Below, one piece after another: positions 21,801 to 33,764 of a stretch of 44,134 bases of DNA (the first letter of the stretch is position 1; each line of letters starts with the position of its first letter). The DNA comes from Lingula anatina (lineage: Eukaryota; Brachiopoda; Lingulata; Lingulida; Lingulidae). Location: NCBI RefSeq assembly GCF_001039355.2, contig NW_019775879.1, positions 95,269 through 139,402 on the forward strand, read 5' to 3'. Under the pieces are notes generated by a model. It had not been told where the DNA came from. It saw only the letters and a list, made by a program, of their open reading frames with translations, and made no database searches. A program made the translations under genes and the position numbers.

Positions 21801-24800
21801 AGATTTGAAATAATTTTCATTCAATATTGGTATGATTCTTGCAATTTGGATGTGAAAAATTTAGTTTATAACTAAATATTTATTTATAGGTTATATTTAT
21901 ACCAAAGTCTTTTGTTAAATATTGGGAATCAAAATTTGAAGTGAATGGATAGGATCAAATAATATGCAGTATTTTGTAGTAGATAGATTAGATAGTATGC
22001 AGAATTATGTAATAATTTTATAGATAGTAAAATAAGGCCCCCATTTTTTGAGAATTTAAAGAAGTGTTCCTTTTTGTGCTTCATGAAACTTCCATAGTTT
22101 ATAAGGCCAGTGTAAAACCCTTGCTAAATTACAAAATATCCCAATGCCACAATTTTGATATTTCCAGTGGCGGTGAGTCCATCCAAGTGGCCGAAGAGAA
22201 AACCCAAACCCCTGGGGAATATCCACAGTCTGGTAAAGCTGGTTGGACGTCTGACCACCACTCTTCATGGACTGACTGATAGCACTGACAGACAGCTGGT
22301 GGGTCTTCTTTGGTGCTGAAGATGATTTTTAGACTTATTCTTGTTTACAGTAAATCTTTTCTTTAGAATGTGCTTCTGTGTAAAAAAAAAACATAGATTT
22401 ATTGATTTTGGTAATTGTTGATGACAATAAGCATTGGCAATAATTGTAGGAGAACTTAAATTTTAGCATGGACTAAAAAAAATTTTGATGTTACTGTTAC
22501 AGTGAGAATAATTAGTATAAAGGAAAATTAAGGAAGGATATGAAGATGAAAAAGATGTTAGCACTTTGAGTTTCTGGATACTTCTTTCTCTCAAAAGATG
22601 ACCCAGCAGATGTATTGAAAATAAGTATGTAAGATTGAATGCTTGTGTATTTGTGTTGCTTCATCTTTTTCTGGAAACAGTTTCTGGTTAACAGAAATTA
22701 ATTTATTTGACATGATGGTTTTTCCTTCAGGCAAGTCACCCCTCCCTAGCAACTACTGGTCACAACCTAGTGGCCATCTTGTCCATGCTGTTAACCCATG
22801 TTTCTACATCTGCCATGATCCCTGATATGATTGGTCGATTAGCTGGTCACATGGCAGAGTTTTACAGGCATGCTGGGAAGAGAGTGGGCTGCAAACTGTA
22901 CACTGCTCAGTTTATGCAAAAGGTAAGGGTTGATTATATTGTTTTTTAAAAAATAGAAAAAAAACTTCACGGGTAGTGTAAATAAGTCTTATTTCTTGAT
23001 GAAACAGACATTTATGAAGCTTATACCACTTCTTCATTGCCTATTATCAGTTTAAGTCTCTTCATTCATTCAAACTAATTTCTTTTAAATATTTTATCGT
23101 CTACAGTTGGAGAAGTTATGGTCAGACGTCACTGGTTGTGTACAGGGGCGCTACAGTGGGCCTTACGACTCTCACCTGCTGTCCACTCTAGCGCCATTAC
23201 TGGAGGTCACCTTTCTGAACTCGCGGCGAGGAATCAAGAACCAGACTGTCTTGTTTTGGAATGCCACCTTTGCTCGTGCTGCCCCCCTGCAGTACCCTGA
23301 GGGTCTAAGGTGAGTTGGGTGTTCTCTGTGACAAGTCAGGCAGTTATGACATTGGTTTTAGTGTTATTCTGAAGGGTGGTCTTCCCTGGGGTGGGTGTCT
23401 TGGCACTGAATGATTACTAGGCTACTCTTGTTATTAGAGACAATACTGTGCACAGTGCATGTTAAAAATACTAAATGTTTTTCTTAGTGTAAGCTTCATA
23501 GATTTCTTTTAATTGATTGGTTGGAAGATTGATTAATTTATTCATTGCTTCAGGCAGATTCTTTTTTTGGTTCTATAAACATCATTGTGAAAGTTTATTT
23601 GTTGAAGTAATAAGACATTTTAGACAGATACAGTATTTTCTTTCCCTGGATATATTGTTCACAATCTAACTTTCAGTACAAAAAGAGGAATTAAAACAGT
23701 TTGAAACTTTGTTCTTGGACTGAAAACATGTTTAACAGGACAGAGCATGACTGAAGAAAATTTGTATTAATTTGTATTAACATTGACGTATCTTGCAGAC
23801 CCGTCCTGGCCAAGGTGAAGGAGAAGACTTCAGTGTTGTTACCAGGCTGGGACAGTGTGGAGATTACGGTACTGGAGGAGACGCCTGTCAGCCAGATGAC
23901 ACAGGTGGGTAACATGGCGTATGCCATCAGACGGTGGCACGCAAAGTTCAGGTTTTTGGGACTTAGACCCCATTCCCAGAGATTAGATCGATCCAACTAG
24001 ATCGACCTTACTCCCTGGAGGTTCACGCTAAATAGCTGTCAGTCGAGCGGGCACGAAAGTTATTTTTCCCCCTTACAGCTTGTAGTTGGTGGGACGGACA
24101 TTTAAGCCAGATTATCTGACAGTTATCTAGTGAGACTCCCCACGGGGATAGATGGATCTAAAATCTGTGGGAATGCACCCTTTTAGTGCCAGAGGTGTTT
24201 TTACTGCAATAGGCAGACATATTGGCAGATGGTGCAGCAAAAATAGAATGGATAATGACATTAAAAAAAAAAAGAAAAATGGAAGAAAAAATTGCTCATT
24301 TGTTTCCACTATCCAGAAATCTAATAACAATGTTTATTCTCTCTAGGGAGAATCTCTCGCTCCCCTTCCCACAGTGCCTGGCATGCCATCACCATACAAG
24401 GTGCGGGGAAGTTTTCTGAACAAACCCGAGTCCCCCTTTAAGTCTCCAGTAAAGCCCCAGACCCCAGAGAAGAAAGAGTCCCCCGCCAGGGTGAGGAGGA
24501 AGCTGGAGGTACCTGTCCAGAACATGAGAGATGATGTAAGTATATGATACAACTAGACAGCTCTGGAGGGACATAGAACTCTGCCAAGAATAAAGCAAAT
24601 ACTGAAAGCAAAATTCTTTTTAATATTCAGATGACCTGGGTTTAAATAAAATTGCAGTCACTTCTTTCCCCTTGAATAACTGTATATCCTGAAAAATCCA
24701 TGAAAATTGGTGAAAACAAAATGTCTACTATGATTATCATAATAATAATATTGATAATTGAAAGGCTCATAGCTTCTTGTTTCACATTTAATTTATTCAA

Positions 24801-24935
24801 TCTCATGATTTAATTGTGTTAAGTTAACAAATATTTCCTTTATTTTCTCCCCCAGGAGTTTGTTGTAATTCCACCAGAGCCCAAAAAGAAGATGGTGCTG
24901 ACAGAACATCAGAAGGAGATCCTTAGAGAGAAAAG
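12819..24935 (+). CDS. RIF1: RIF1 N-terminal helical-repeat region, exon map
   Basis: Coding exons: 12819-12931 (exon starts 12813), 13109-13273, 13615-13756, 14292-14386, 14802-14991, 15540-15632, 15968-16103, 16462-16613, 17001-17136, 17373-17531, 17927-18037, 18463-18620, 18922-19005, 19923-20177, 20490-20594, 20968-21114, 21657-21756, 22168-22298, 22731-22922, 23107-23309, 23799-23904, 24347-24535, 24856-24935. Each has AG before and GT after, and phases match across every junction. The product (residues 1 to about 1080) is helical and Leu-rich, as expected for the RIF1 HEAT/ARM array that binds DNA and 53BP1 in vertebrates. The 17001 exon contains several internal CCCCAGGGG segments that could act as cryptic acceptors. 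Introns 14 and 22 contain MITEs. Confidence 0.93.
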
Positions 24936-27900
24936 GTAGACATTATCAAAGAAAATATACAATTCAAGTATTTGTTAAGCTCTTTAAACCTTGATTGACA
25001 AAACAAATAAATAACATAAAATTAAAATTTAAAAACTTGCAAATAAAAGCTTTGTTTGACAAAGCGTTTGTCAGTGAGAAAAATTATGAAAAGGGTTTAG
25101 AGTTTTAACTTTTCTATTGTCTGTATCTCCCTTTATAGTTACTAAAAATAACAGAAACTAAGAGAGCTCAAAAACAAGTTAATGGATCATATTCTGTAAA
25201 TGATATTGGTCATTATGTACCTTGATTAGGGAAAAATGTGTTGAAATTTCTTGGGAAATGAAATTTTTGTTACATAAAAATCAAACACTACATTTCCTTC
25301 TGTCCTCCACAAGTTTTGTTTAAAACTAATGAATGAAGATGAAAAATATCTTGACCTCTTATGATCTTTTGCTTCACTTATATTTTAAAAGTGTTACAGT
25401 AATAATGTTTAGGCTTTAAGATATAAATAATAATAATAATAATAATAATAAAACAATACAGAAACTCCACTTTATCCAAATCAACACTGACCATAAAAAT
25501 GAAATAATTTTTATTTTCTTTCTCTCCAGCACCCTGCCTGCCATGTACAGTAGCTTGGACCAGTCCCAAGACACCAACATGTTCAGAAACCTCTACGACA
25601 CCGACTCTCAGATGGCGTAAGTGCTCTTTTACTTTATAGAAATATCTGGTGCATTTTGGACATAAAAGGATACGAAATTTAAATTCTTGTGTGCATACTT
25701 GGTAAAGAAGATGGGAAGTTTTTGGGGAGGGAAATCTTGTGGCGACAAAGTTTAAGTAGTAATCTAATGGTACTGAAGTTAGAAATGGATGGAAAGTATT
25801 TTTGAGTCTTATTAAAAAAATTACTTTTTTATAGTTGGGAGATAATTTCTTTAATGATTTAAAGGAAATTTTTTTTATAATATTCACTTGTCAGATTAAC
25901 CAAATGGAAATCTTTCGAGGAATGTTTAACATTTTAAGTTATGATTATGACCAATATTTTCCCTATTTTCCCCAGGTCCCAGTCCCAGATGCTTCCCAGC
26001 CAGCCATTTGTGCCTGTCATGGCTGACCTCAAGAGAGCAGTGACATCTATGGTTGAAAATAAAAGTAACTTGAAGAAAAATGAAACTGGCATGAGCAAAC
26101 CTGCCGGTGATGAGGGCAGAAGAAAGTCAGTTCGGTTCTTTCAACAGAAGGATTCAGAGGAGAGTCAGACAGCAGAAAGTGGTGTTAGTGGAGACAGAAG
26201 TGATGAACACACGAAGGAGGTCGGAGATACGTCCAACCAAACCAGGTCGTTTGAGGCTGTTTTTACTGAGGTGAAAGTTAAGGAAGGTGAGGGCGAAACT
26301 TCAAAAGGCTTGGACTCCTGTGAAGAAGTAGTCCAGTTAACACAGAGTCAGCAGAGCCAGTCTTTGCTTTCTACTCCCACTAAAATGAGCCAATCACCAT
26401 CAAGGTCAAGGTCGATTGAAAGGACTAGCCAGTCACCTTCAACTCCAAGGAGGTCAAGGTCAAAGAATAGTAAATCCCCAGCTAAAAGAAAACCTGTGAC
26501 AAACCTCAAGGAGAGTATAGATAAATGGATAGTGAAGTCACCACGAAAGACAAATACTGAAGAACACACCAAGACTGTCACTTTAGTCGAGGAAACACAA
26601 TCACCAACTAAATTTTCTAAAAGGAAAGAAGCTCAATATTTGACTGTACCATCATCTGAGAGCATCATTCTTGAAACCCCTGAAAAGTTAGATGAAGAAC
26701 AAAACGAAATTAATTCTAATGCAGAAAAAGCTTCTCAAAATTTATTCAGTGCAAGCTGTGAGAATCCCATATCAGACACTCCTGAGAACTCCTGCTCCCC
26801 CCAGTCCACCCCTGTCAAATTTTCACCATTGACCAAAGAAAAAGTGGTGAAACTGATGAGCACGCCAGTGATCAAGATAAAAAAATTGACACAAGAAGAG
26901 ATAGGACAGTTTAATCCAAGTGCAAAATGTCTTGCCTTGTCAAAGGAAAAAAATGCAGATTCTCAAGAGATATCAGAGCCCGTTATAATAATTTCCCCTA
27001 CAGATGTCTCTAGTAGTTGTCCTCAAGAGGAGCCCAAGTTCCAGAGTGTGCAGCAAGACGAGCCAGACCATGAGAAAAAGGGAAGAAGGAAAAGTGGACG
27101 CCCTGTTAAGAAGACAACAAAACTGACAACAGATCCATCAGATGAATCCAAGGTGGGACAGAGGGAATCAAAAAAGAACTCCGGTGTTAGTTCTAATAAT
27201 GTACTGGAACCAAAGCAAGGAGAGACAGACAGTGAAAGTGTGGAATTTTTACAGGCTTCAGTTCGGAAAAGTGGCAGAGTACGAAAATCCAAATCCCAAC
27301 TTGATGAAGAAACAAAGAAAAGAAAGGAATCTGAGGAAAAATTTTCTGAAGTAAATTCCTTAGATGTTTTATCAGTAGACACTGGTGGCAAAAACACCAT
27401 GGAGAATAATGAAAATAAAGAAGATGTGAATGGTGAAAACAAAAAAGATAAAAATTCAAGCCTCTCAGATATATTTTCCTCTGAAAATGAAGAAATGTCA
27501 CCCAAATTGTTAAAGAATTCAAAGTTCACAGACAGTGACAGTCAAATTGACCAATGTGAACAGTCATCAGGTGCATCTGTCACAGAAATATCAGACGACA
27601 AATGTGGCGAACCAACACCTGGACAGAAAAATGAAAATATGATGGAAATTCTGCAGGATGTGGAAGACTCTCAGGTGGAGGAAGAAAATGGCAGTGACGA
27701 TGATGATGATGAGATTCCTCTTGCTTCTTATCTAAATAATGATCTTACGTCATCTAATTTGAGCAATGCAAAGAATTCTGGGACAAATATGGCAGACAAT
27801 GAGGAAGAGGTGGCTCCTTCGTGTGGACCTGAACTTGTGTGCACCTTAGCATCAGATGCTGAATTAAGTGAAAATCAGAGGGGCAAAAAAAGGAAGAGAG

Positions 27901-30900
27901 GTAGACCAAAGAAACTGATTTCTCAGTCCCAAAGCTCAAAGTCGGATGTCTGCAGTGGTGAGGGAGAGAACGATCTCCCCATCTGGCCCAGTGGCCAAAT
28001 TTCCTTAGTTTCCAAGTCCAGCGATGTTGAAAATGGCGATGATGGGGAAGGAGCAGCTGAGCGTCTGCTTCAGTCCACTCTCGTCTCTCAGAGCGAAGAT
28101 GCTGACGGTTCCACTCCAGTTACAAACCAGGACACGACGCAAGACGGCACAGTGCATGAGGAGTCCAGCAAAGCATCTGACATCATAGACTCAGTAGATA
28201 AGATGTCTGCAGAGGAAGATAAGATTGGAGCTGGAGATGTTGAACAAAGTCCAGAGTATGATGAGGAGAAAGAGGAGAAAGCCATTAAAGCAGAATCTTT
28301 AAAGGAAAATGAAGAAAGTCAAAATGAGATAGGCAGGAAAGGAGGAAAAAGAAGACCTGTAATCAAAGCTAGAAATAAAAAGAAGGCAAAGTTGCTTGAA
28401 AGGACTGTAAGGAAAAATGCTGAAAATGAAGACATGATTTCTGCGGCGGATAAACCTAAGCCTTCAGGTGAAGAAACAAAAACTTCTGAAAAACTAAACC
28501 AGGAAATCGATCACAAAACTGAGGCAGAGCAGACACCGGAGTTAACTAAAAATTCAGGGAAGCCACCAGTGAGAGAAAGCACCACCAAGTTGAAGAAAAT
28601 GCAAGCGACACAGAAAAATTCCCAGAAAATTTCAAAAGGCAAGAAGGAGCAATCCTGCACCACTAATACAGTTGTTACAGCAGATAAGGGGCTAAATGTA
28701 TCTTTTGATTCAGATGATGATGTGCCGCTAGGATTACTTCCAGAGTTGCAAAAGTCCGGTGATGCAAAAGTAGCAGACGTCATTTCAAATCCTCCTCTGT
28801 CTTCTTGTGAAAAGGAGGAAGAAAATGAACCCCAGCAAAATTCCTGCGCTGATATGTTCATTGATGACAAGGCAGTTGTGCAAACAACCCCTCCGTCCAG
28901 TCGGAAGTCCAGAAGACCAGGGTCGTCGCAGGAAGCAGAATTGAGGAAATTGGAAATTGATATGAAGTCCCCAAAGAGACTGCGCTCAAAGAAGTCTATA
29001 TTCCGCAGGTCGCCTATGAATAGATCACTGGGTATGGCTTTGAGCATTGCAAGGAAGAAAAAATCACCTGACCAGACCCCTTCAAAAAAGAGGAGAAAGG
29101 TTTCCCATGGTGAAAATTCTGAAGAAACTCCAAAAGGTGAACAGTCACTGCCATTGACAGATTCTGCAGAAGCTCCGTTATTAGAGGAAAAGGGTCCAGA
29201 TTCAGAACTGAGTAACCATGACAACTTGCCAGAGCCAGGCTCACCAGAGCAGCAGTTGGGAAGTTTACCCAATTCTTCCAGTTTGCAAGAAACCCCCAGG
29301 TCAGCCATGAAACCATTTTCTAGGTCATCTGCAAATGACCTTGTAACACAGCGATTGGTCAGGACAGACCCTGTCAAGTTGGTCAGTTTTCGGCATCCTA
29401 CTTTAGCGAGAAGGAAACGTCTTCTCCTGGGCAGGAAGAGAGAGGATCTTCCTGTGGCTCATCATAAGGAGGATAAAATGGAAGCTCTGAACCGGAGCAT
29501 TAAGAAAGCATACCAGAAAGACTCACAGAAAAATTCTGACACCGAGAACATGTCAGAAGCCAGAAGTTCACCGCCTTGTTCCAAGATGGCTGCCTCCAAT
29601 GGAAGCCCAGTGAGCTCATTCCAGGCACTACGTGTGCTCCAAGTTTACTCTCCCTCGGCTTCTCCAAGTGCAGGGATATTGAAGAAGCGGCGTCTGAGTG
29701 GTGACATTGGTGGTGACTCCCCTGCTTCACCTCCTGATAAGGTAAGGATGAAATAAAATAGAGGGCTCCTTCTTTCATTAGCCATTATTTGATTTTTTCT
29801 TTTTAGATTTGTGAGAAATGAGTAAATTATTTGATCAAGGGGAGGAAATGAAGTTTTTGTTACATAAGCAGTAATACATTTTTACTATTTTGTCTGGAAA
29901 AAATAATGTCATTTTGTTTAGGCTTTCCTATTGATATTTTAAGGTTTTTTCTACATATATGGAGAAATAAATTCTAACCTCTTTTTATTTTGCCATTAGC
30001 AAAGACGGGTGTCATTCGCAGAACCAATCGAGGAAGCAGAGAATGCAAAGTCAGGGTCACTGTCACCAGCAAAACCAGTGAACCGCACCCTAGACTTGAC
30101 CAAGGGCATCCAGTTTGCACCGTCACCACTGGTAACTACAACCCCTTCCAAAGTGACAGCAGCACAAAACAAGGTGAGCCAGAGATAGTGAATTGGAGAA
30201 TATAGAAAATGTGCAGGATAGATATTTAAATCAAATTAAATTCACAAGAGGTGACCTTACAAAACTTGACAAAAACAAAAAAGTTGAGAAAATAATTTGA
30301 TCAAAGAGAGTATTTGCAGTTTTTCTTAGGTTTTATAAAGAAATTGTTCATCATAAATACTGCTGATGCTTTTCATTAAAATTTTACTCGGTCCAACTTA
30401 ATAAAAGTTGTTTGATGTGTATTATATCTCAGTCTGCAGCTTTAAGAAATGAACACTGATCTGAATAAATGATACCAATGTTCTGATCAGTAAGAAAAGT
30501 CTGTTGTATTTTAGTTTCTCACCACACCTTCTAGAAGTGGGGTTGAAGATCAGTGTAAAACCAGCCCTAGTGAAGAAGGAAAGGTAAAGAAAACTACTGT
30601 TATTTATATAAAGAAAGCTGCACAATTGTCATAATTAGTAGTCAATTAGTGGTTTACTCATCACCATACCCTCAGAGAAGAATTTCATCAGCTTTGTTAT
30701 GTCATAAGAATAAAGCAATTTTTTCTTCAGTCAACAGCTAAATATGGAAATTGTTTACCTTCAATATTTTGATGTTTTTCAGGTCATCTTCATCAATACC
30801 TTATTTTGCCCAAATTAGTCCATTTCTGACCTATCCTGAAAATTTTATCAGAATCTCCTGATTGGGATGTTTTGTTTCTTTGTTTGTTAAAATTTCTCTC

Positions 30901-32844
30901 AGTTTAACCCAAAATATATATTAACTAAACAAGGGTATTTATTGGTTCATTTTAGAAGTTCACTCAGCTGACACCCTCTCAGAACAGCTATCACAGTACC
31001 CAGGAGTCTCAGTTGAACAGCCGCGACCCCGTCTACCCTGACCTGGTGGAGTGTACCACACCAGTGGAGAAAGTCCTGCCACAACTTACCTCTTCTATGT
31101 GGTAAGAGGAGGATTTAGAACCATCTTAAAACTTTGATTCTCTCTCTCTCTCTCTTTCTCATTTCAGCAAAGATGGAATTGCTGGGTGTACTTGTCTTGA
31201 TATAAACTTATCCTTAATAAATTACCAATATGTATTGTCTAATGTTGAGCTAAGTTCTGAATATCTGAATATAGGTCTTAATTTTGATAATAGGTCAAAG
31301 TTTAGTATGTTTGTGTGCAACTGGGATCAAAGTTGCACTAATTTTTTGCTTTGCATTATTCATTGTCAAATTGTTGATGATAGCAAATGAAATAGTTGTA
31401 ATTTATCTAGCCAGAATAGTTCTCTGATGTTTTTCTTTAGTCTTTGAGGTCTGACACAGTGAATTTAACAGCAGACACAGTATAGTTAACTGGTCATTTT
31501 TTTCTCGTCCTTCAGGTCCAGAGGTCTGGGTCAGTTGGTACGCGCCAGGAACATCCACACAGTGGGTCATCTGTGTAAACTGACCGAGGTGGACATCCAG
31601 AGTCTGCCCATCCAGTCACCCAAGGTCCCCACCGTCCGCAGGGTGCTGGAGCAGTTTGAGACCGAACAGGAGAACAGAAAGATGAGGGAGAGCGAACAGA
31701 CCAGGAAAGACGGAGAGAAAGAGACGGAGAAGTTCACGCAAATGGCTGCCAGGGAGAATGAAGGTGAAATATTTTGATTATTATTGATATTAGTTTCTTG
31801 TGAGTTTTTTAATACATGAAGTAAGTAGAGTCATGGTGATGTTTTGTACATAATTCAGTGCAAGTGAAACTAAAAAGAAAGCTAAATCTGCAAATCTTTT
31901 CTGGTTAACAGCTCTGTGACTTTTAATAGCAGAATTGAATTGGTATAATAAGTTGCATTATAGTGAGAAAAAGTCTGTGTCATAGTAAGAAAATGTTTTT
32001 ATCATGTTTTGGTACATTACCAAAGAAAAGACTGTGAAACAAAATGAAAGTTTGAATTGAAAATGATATATAATTTACCAATTTTCAGAAGATGACGATG
32101 AGTCCCATGTGGCGCCAGACTCCCCAAAGTGTTCTTCACCTGCAGGGAATAAGCTGCCTGCACTGGAAGATGTCATGGAGAACCTGTCACCAAAGAAATG
32201 TTAGTATGCACAAAGTTGTTTCTTTACTGACTGTTATGTATTTATTTATGCATTCATTCATTTATTTAATAAGCTTAGCCATTGTTGGGTAAAATCAGAT
32301 TTTAAAGTCACTCAATAGAGGATAGTTGAATATAGTGCATCTTGAGTTTTTTTTTTTTTTTATTATTTACAAGTATTATAAATTCCAATATAGATGCAAG
32401 CATGAATTTTCAAGAAAATGAGAGTAAGCTTTTTAATGTGTTGGTTAAAGAGAAAATGTACCTTTTACAGCGTCAATTCGAGATCAGTTGGAGAGTAGCT
32501 TCGAGGCTATGTTGGAGAGTTCTGGAAACATAATGGCCGAAATCACAAAACTGTCCCAGTCGTGTAGTCAGGGCAACCAGGAATTGAGCCAGTCAGAGCA
32601 GCCAGATTTAAACAGTGCTGAAAAAACTCAGGACAACGAAGAACCCAGTTGTTCACAGCAGGAATTAGACTCAGCAAAACACATTTTGGAGACTCTGGGA
32701 ACTTTGACCACAGAAATGACCCCCGAGATGTTGACAAGGTTGCCTAGTGACCAGATATTTACAGCGCACCAGCATCTGAGTCATTTGATGGTTACTGTGG
32801 TCCAGGCTCTTAAAGCTAAGTGTCAGTCATCAACTTTCACGTGA
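12819..32844 (+). CDS. RIF1: RIF1 (replication timing regulatory factor), complete, 31 coding exons
   Basis: Joining 31 exons with canonical borders gives an uninterrupted frame of 8217 nt (2738 residues plus stop), slightly longer than vertebrate RIF1 (about 2450-2500). RIF1 is a chromatin scaffold that brings protein phosphatase 1 to late-replicating domains and, in vertebrates, acts with 53BP1 in break repair. Visible order: N-terminal HEAT/ARM-type helical repeats (1 to about 990, including RGIKNQTVLFWNATFA), the conserved EFVVIPPEPKKK segment, a long Ser/Lys/Glu-rich disordered region in one exon, PP1-docking GILK and RRVSF, then the C-terminal block YPDLVECTTPVEKVLPQLTS, SMWSRGLGQLVRARNIHTVG and LPIQSPKVPTVRRVLEQF. 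Start chosen at ATGATG 12819, six bases into exon 2; the second ATG is equally possible. Stop TGA at 32842-32844. No frame break is seen. Confidence 0.95.
14224..14313 (+). repeat. 31-bp direct repeat duplicating a RIF1 splice acceptor
   Basis: The segments 14224-14254 and 14283-14313 are identical over 31 bases, covering TACTTTCAG and the first 22 bases of the exon starting at 14292. The upstream copy is a decoy acceptor 59 nt away. Its use would shift the frame and meet TAA shortly after, so only the downstream copy supports the RIF1 frame. Confidence 0.9.
19497..19892. mobile_element. MITE-like inverted-repeat element in RIF1 intron 14
   Basis: The left end, CCATTCACATTAGAAC then GTTAACCGCGGTC, matches the complement of the right end, CCATTCACACTAGCAC then TTTAACCGCGGTCA. 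The interior carries further copies of ACCGCGGTC and GTTTACTCCGATTA. The element is about 396 bp and markedly CpG-richer than the intron. There is no transposase frame. The target-site duplication is unclear (TTA/TAA flanks possible), so I do not assign a superfamily. Confidence 0.75.
23967..24178. mobile_element. Palindromic MITE, family P, copy in RIF1 intron 22
   Basis: The ends CATTCCCAGAGATTAGATCG and the complement of ATCTAAAATCTGTGGGAATG form a long imperfect palindrome. The interior has GACGGACATTTAAGCCA and AGTGAGACTCCCC, shared with 40828-41074. It fills about half of the intron. Confidence 0.75.
25424..25451. repeat. (AAT)n microsatellite
   Basis: About nine AAT units in the RIF1 intron before the exon at 25530. 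Confidence 0.95.
25530..29741 (+). CDS. RIF1: RIF1 disordered middle region (exon 25530-25616 and giant exon 25976-29741)
   Basis: The exon at 25530-25616 is followed by a single exon of 3766 nt (residues about 1110-2365). Composition is rich in Ser, Lys, Glu, Asp and Gln with no globular fold. Landmarks: KSVRF at 1160-1164 (26124-26138, possible extra RVxF); an SP/SR-rich basic stretch around 26390-26490; AT-hook-like GRRKSGRPVKK (27081-27113) and KRKRGRPKK (27888-27914); two related acidic motifs, DDDDDEIPLASYL near 27700 and DSDDDVPLGLLPEL near 28710; many SP/TP sites; and GILKK at the 3' end. A very large exon carrying the disordered centre also occurs in vertebrate RIF1. The upstream in-frame ATG at 25941 is intronic and is not a start. 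Confidence 0.92.
29673..30017 (+). other. RIF1: PP1-docking SILK-like plus RVxF motif pair, split by an intron
   Basis: GILK at 29673-29684 (residues 2343-2346) and RRVSF at 30003-30017 (2367-2371) are about 20 residues apart in the protein, separated by an intron of 258 bp. The order SILK then RVxF near the C-terminus is the metazoan arrangement. The Ser inside RVSF and the basic context (CQRRVS-like) would allow phospho-regulation of PP1 binding. Confidence 0.85.
30000..32844 (+). CDS. RIF1: RIF1 C-terminal region, exon map
   Basis: Exons 30000-30173, 30515-30583, 30956-31101, 31516-31763, 32089-32199 and 32471-32844 encode residues 2366-2738. The first begins QRRVSFAEPI, the PP1 RVxF site. 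Exons 30956 and 31516 encode the conserved block (about 2472-2550) that in human RIF1 resembles the bacterial RNA polymerase alpha C-terminal domain and binds DNA. A charged helix rich in Glu, Lys and Arg follows, then an acidic segment (EDDDESHVAPDSP), then a helical C-terminus (LESSFEAMLESSGNIMAEIT) likely equivalent to the last conserved region, implicated in BLM binding in vertebrates. That last equivalence is inference. Confidence 0.93.
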
Positions 32845-33440
32845 CTGTCATTCTGATAATGTCTATTTTGGACTGTCACTTTTATGAGTGACATTCATAT
32901 CATGTTTTCATCAATGTCACACAGTGACTGACAGATGCATGACAAGGTTGTTAAATATTTGTGATTTATTTGTTAAAGAGATGGGTTCAATTTGTGAACT
33001 TTTTGAGGTGCCTTTTTAAATTAAAATTAAAAAAAATCATATTTATAATAAGTGAAGATTGCTTGTACTCCTTGATTTTTCATACATAAGCTCCTAACAT
33101 AATATAGCAGTCATGATATTTTCCATTTGTCAGCAACTTATGTTTTGTTGTTTAGGGTCATTTTAATATGATTTTGAAACTAATGTTGTCCAAATGGAAC
33201 TTTTTAAAATGCTTTCAACGTGTTTAATGCATTGAATACTATGATTGCTGGGATGAATTTTAAATATGTTATGAAAAAGACTCATGACGGCTTTTATGTA
33301 TTAAGGTGGACACTGCTTTGTGATTGATGTTGATTTACAGCAGTTTTTAATGGTGGAAGGAAAACTGCTACTCAACAGATCTTTCCTGACTGATAATGTT
33401 ATGGTTTTATGCAAATAAATTAACACATTTTTATATTTAT
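32845..33440 (+). other. RIF1: RIF1 3' UTR with poly(A) signal
   Basis: AT-rich sequence without coding content follows the RIF1 stop. The first canonical AATAAA on the plus strand is at 33414-33419, followed by a T-rich stretch, so cleavage is expected near 33435-33440. The exact end is inferred. Confidence 0.6.
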
Positions 33441-33764
33441 TCTGTAATTTCTGATATGATTAATTAGCTGTTTTTATCGAGAACAAGACAGTCTGTGATG
33501 TCATAAAATGGCAAGAAGGAATGCAAAATGGAGGTATTTCCAGACTAATGGATTTCTTCGAGAAAATCATCTTTGTTTATTTTAAAACACAAAAAAAAAA
33601 AATGACTAATTACTTCCGATTTTGTTCCGTGGAATACTGCTAAAAACCCTATATTTGAATATTTGCTGTAACTTCTTTGTTCTTTCTCCCACGTATTGCT
33701 GATACTAGATTTGTTATTGGCCAGATGTGATTCTTCTGACATTTTCATCACTAATGAATTAATT

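Noticed and set aside
25941-25975. In-frame ATG at 25941 as the start of an intron-less 1271-residue protein
   Set aside because: The segment before 25976 is intron with a good CCCCAG acceptor. Phase and content continue from the upstream RIF1 exon at 25530-25616.
28511-29377. Minus-strand 288-codon frame
   Set aside because: Antisense shadow of the Ser/Lys/Glu-rich RIF1 exon; composition reflects codon bias of the real strand.
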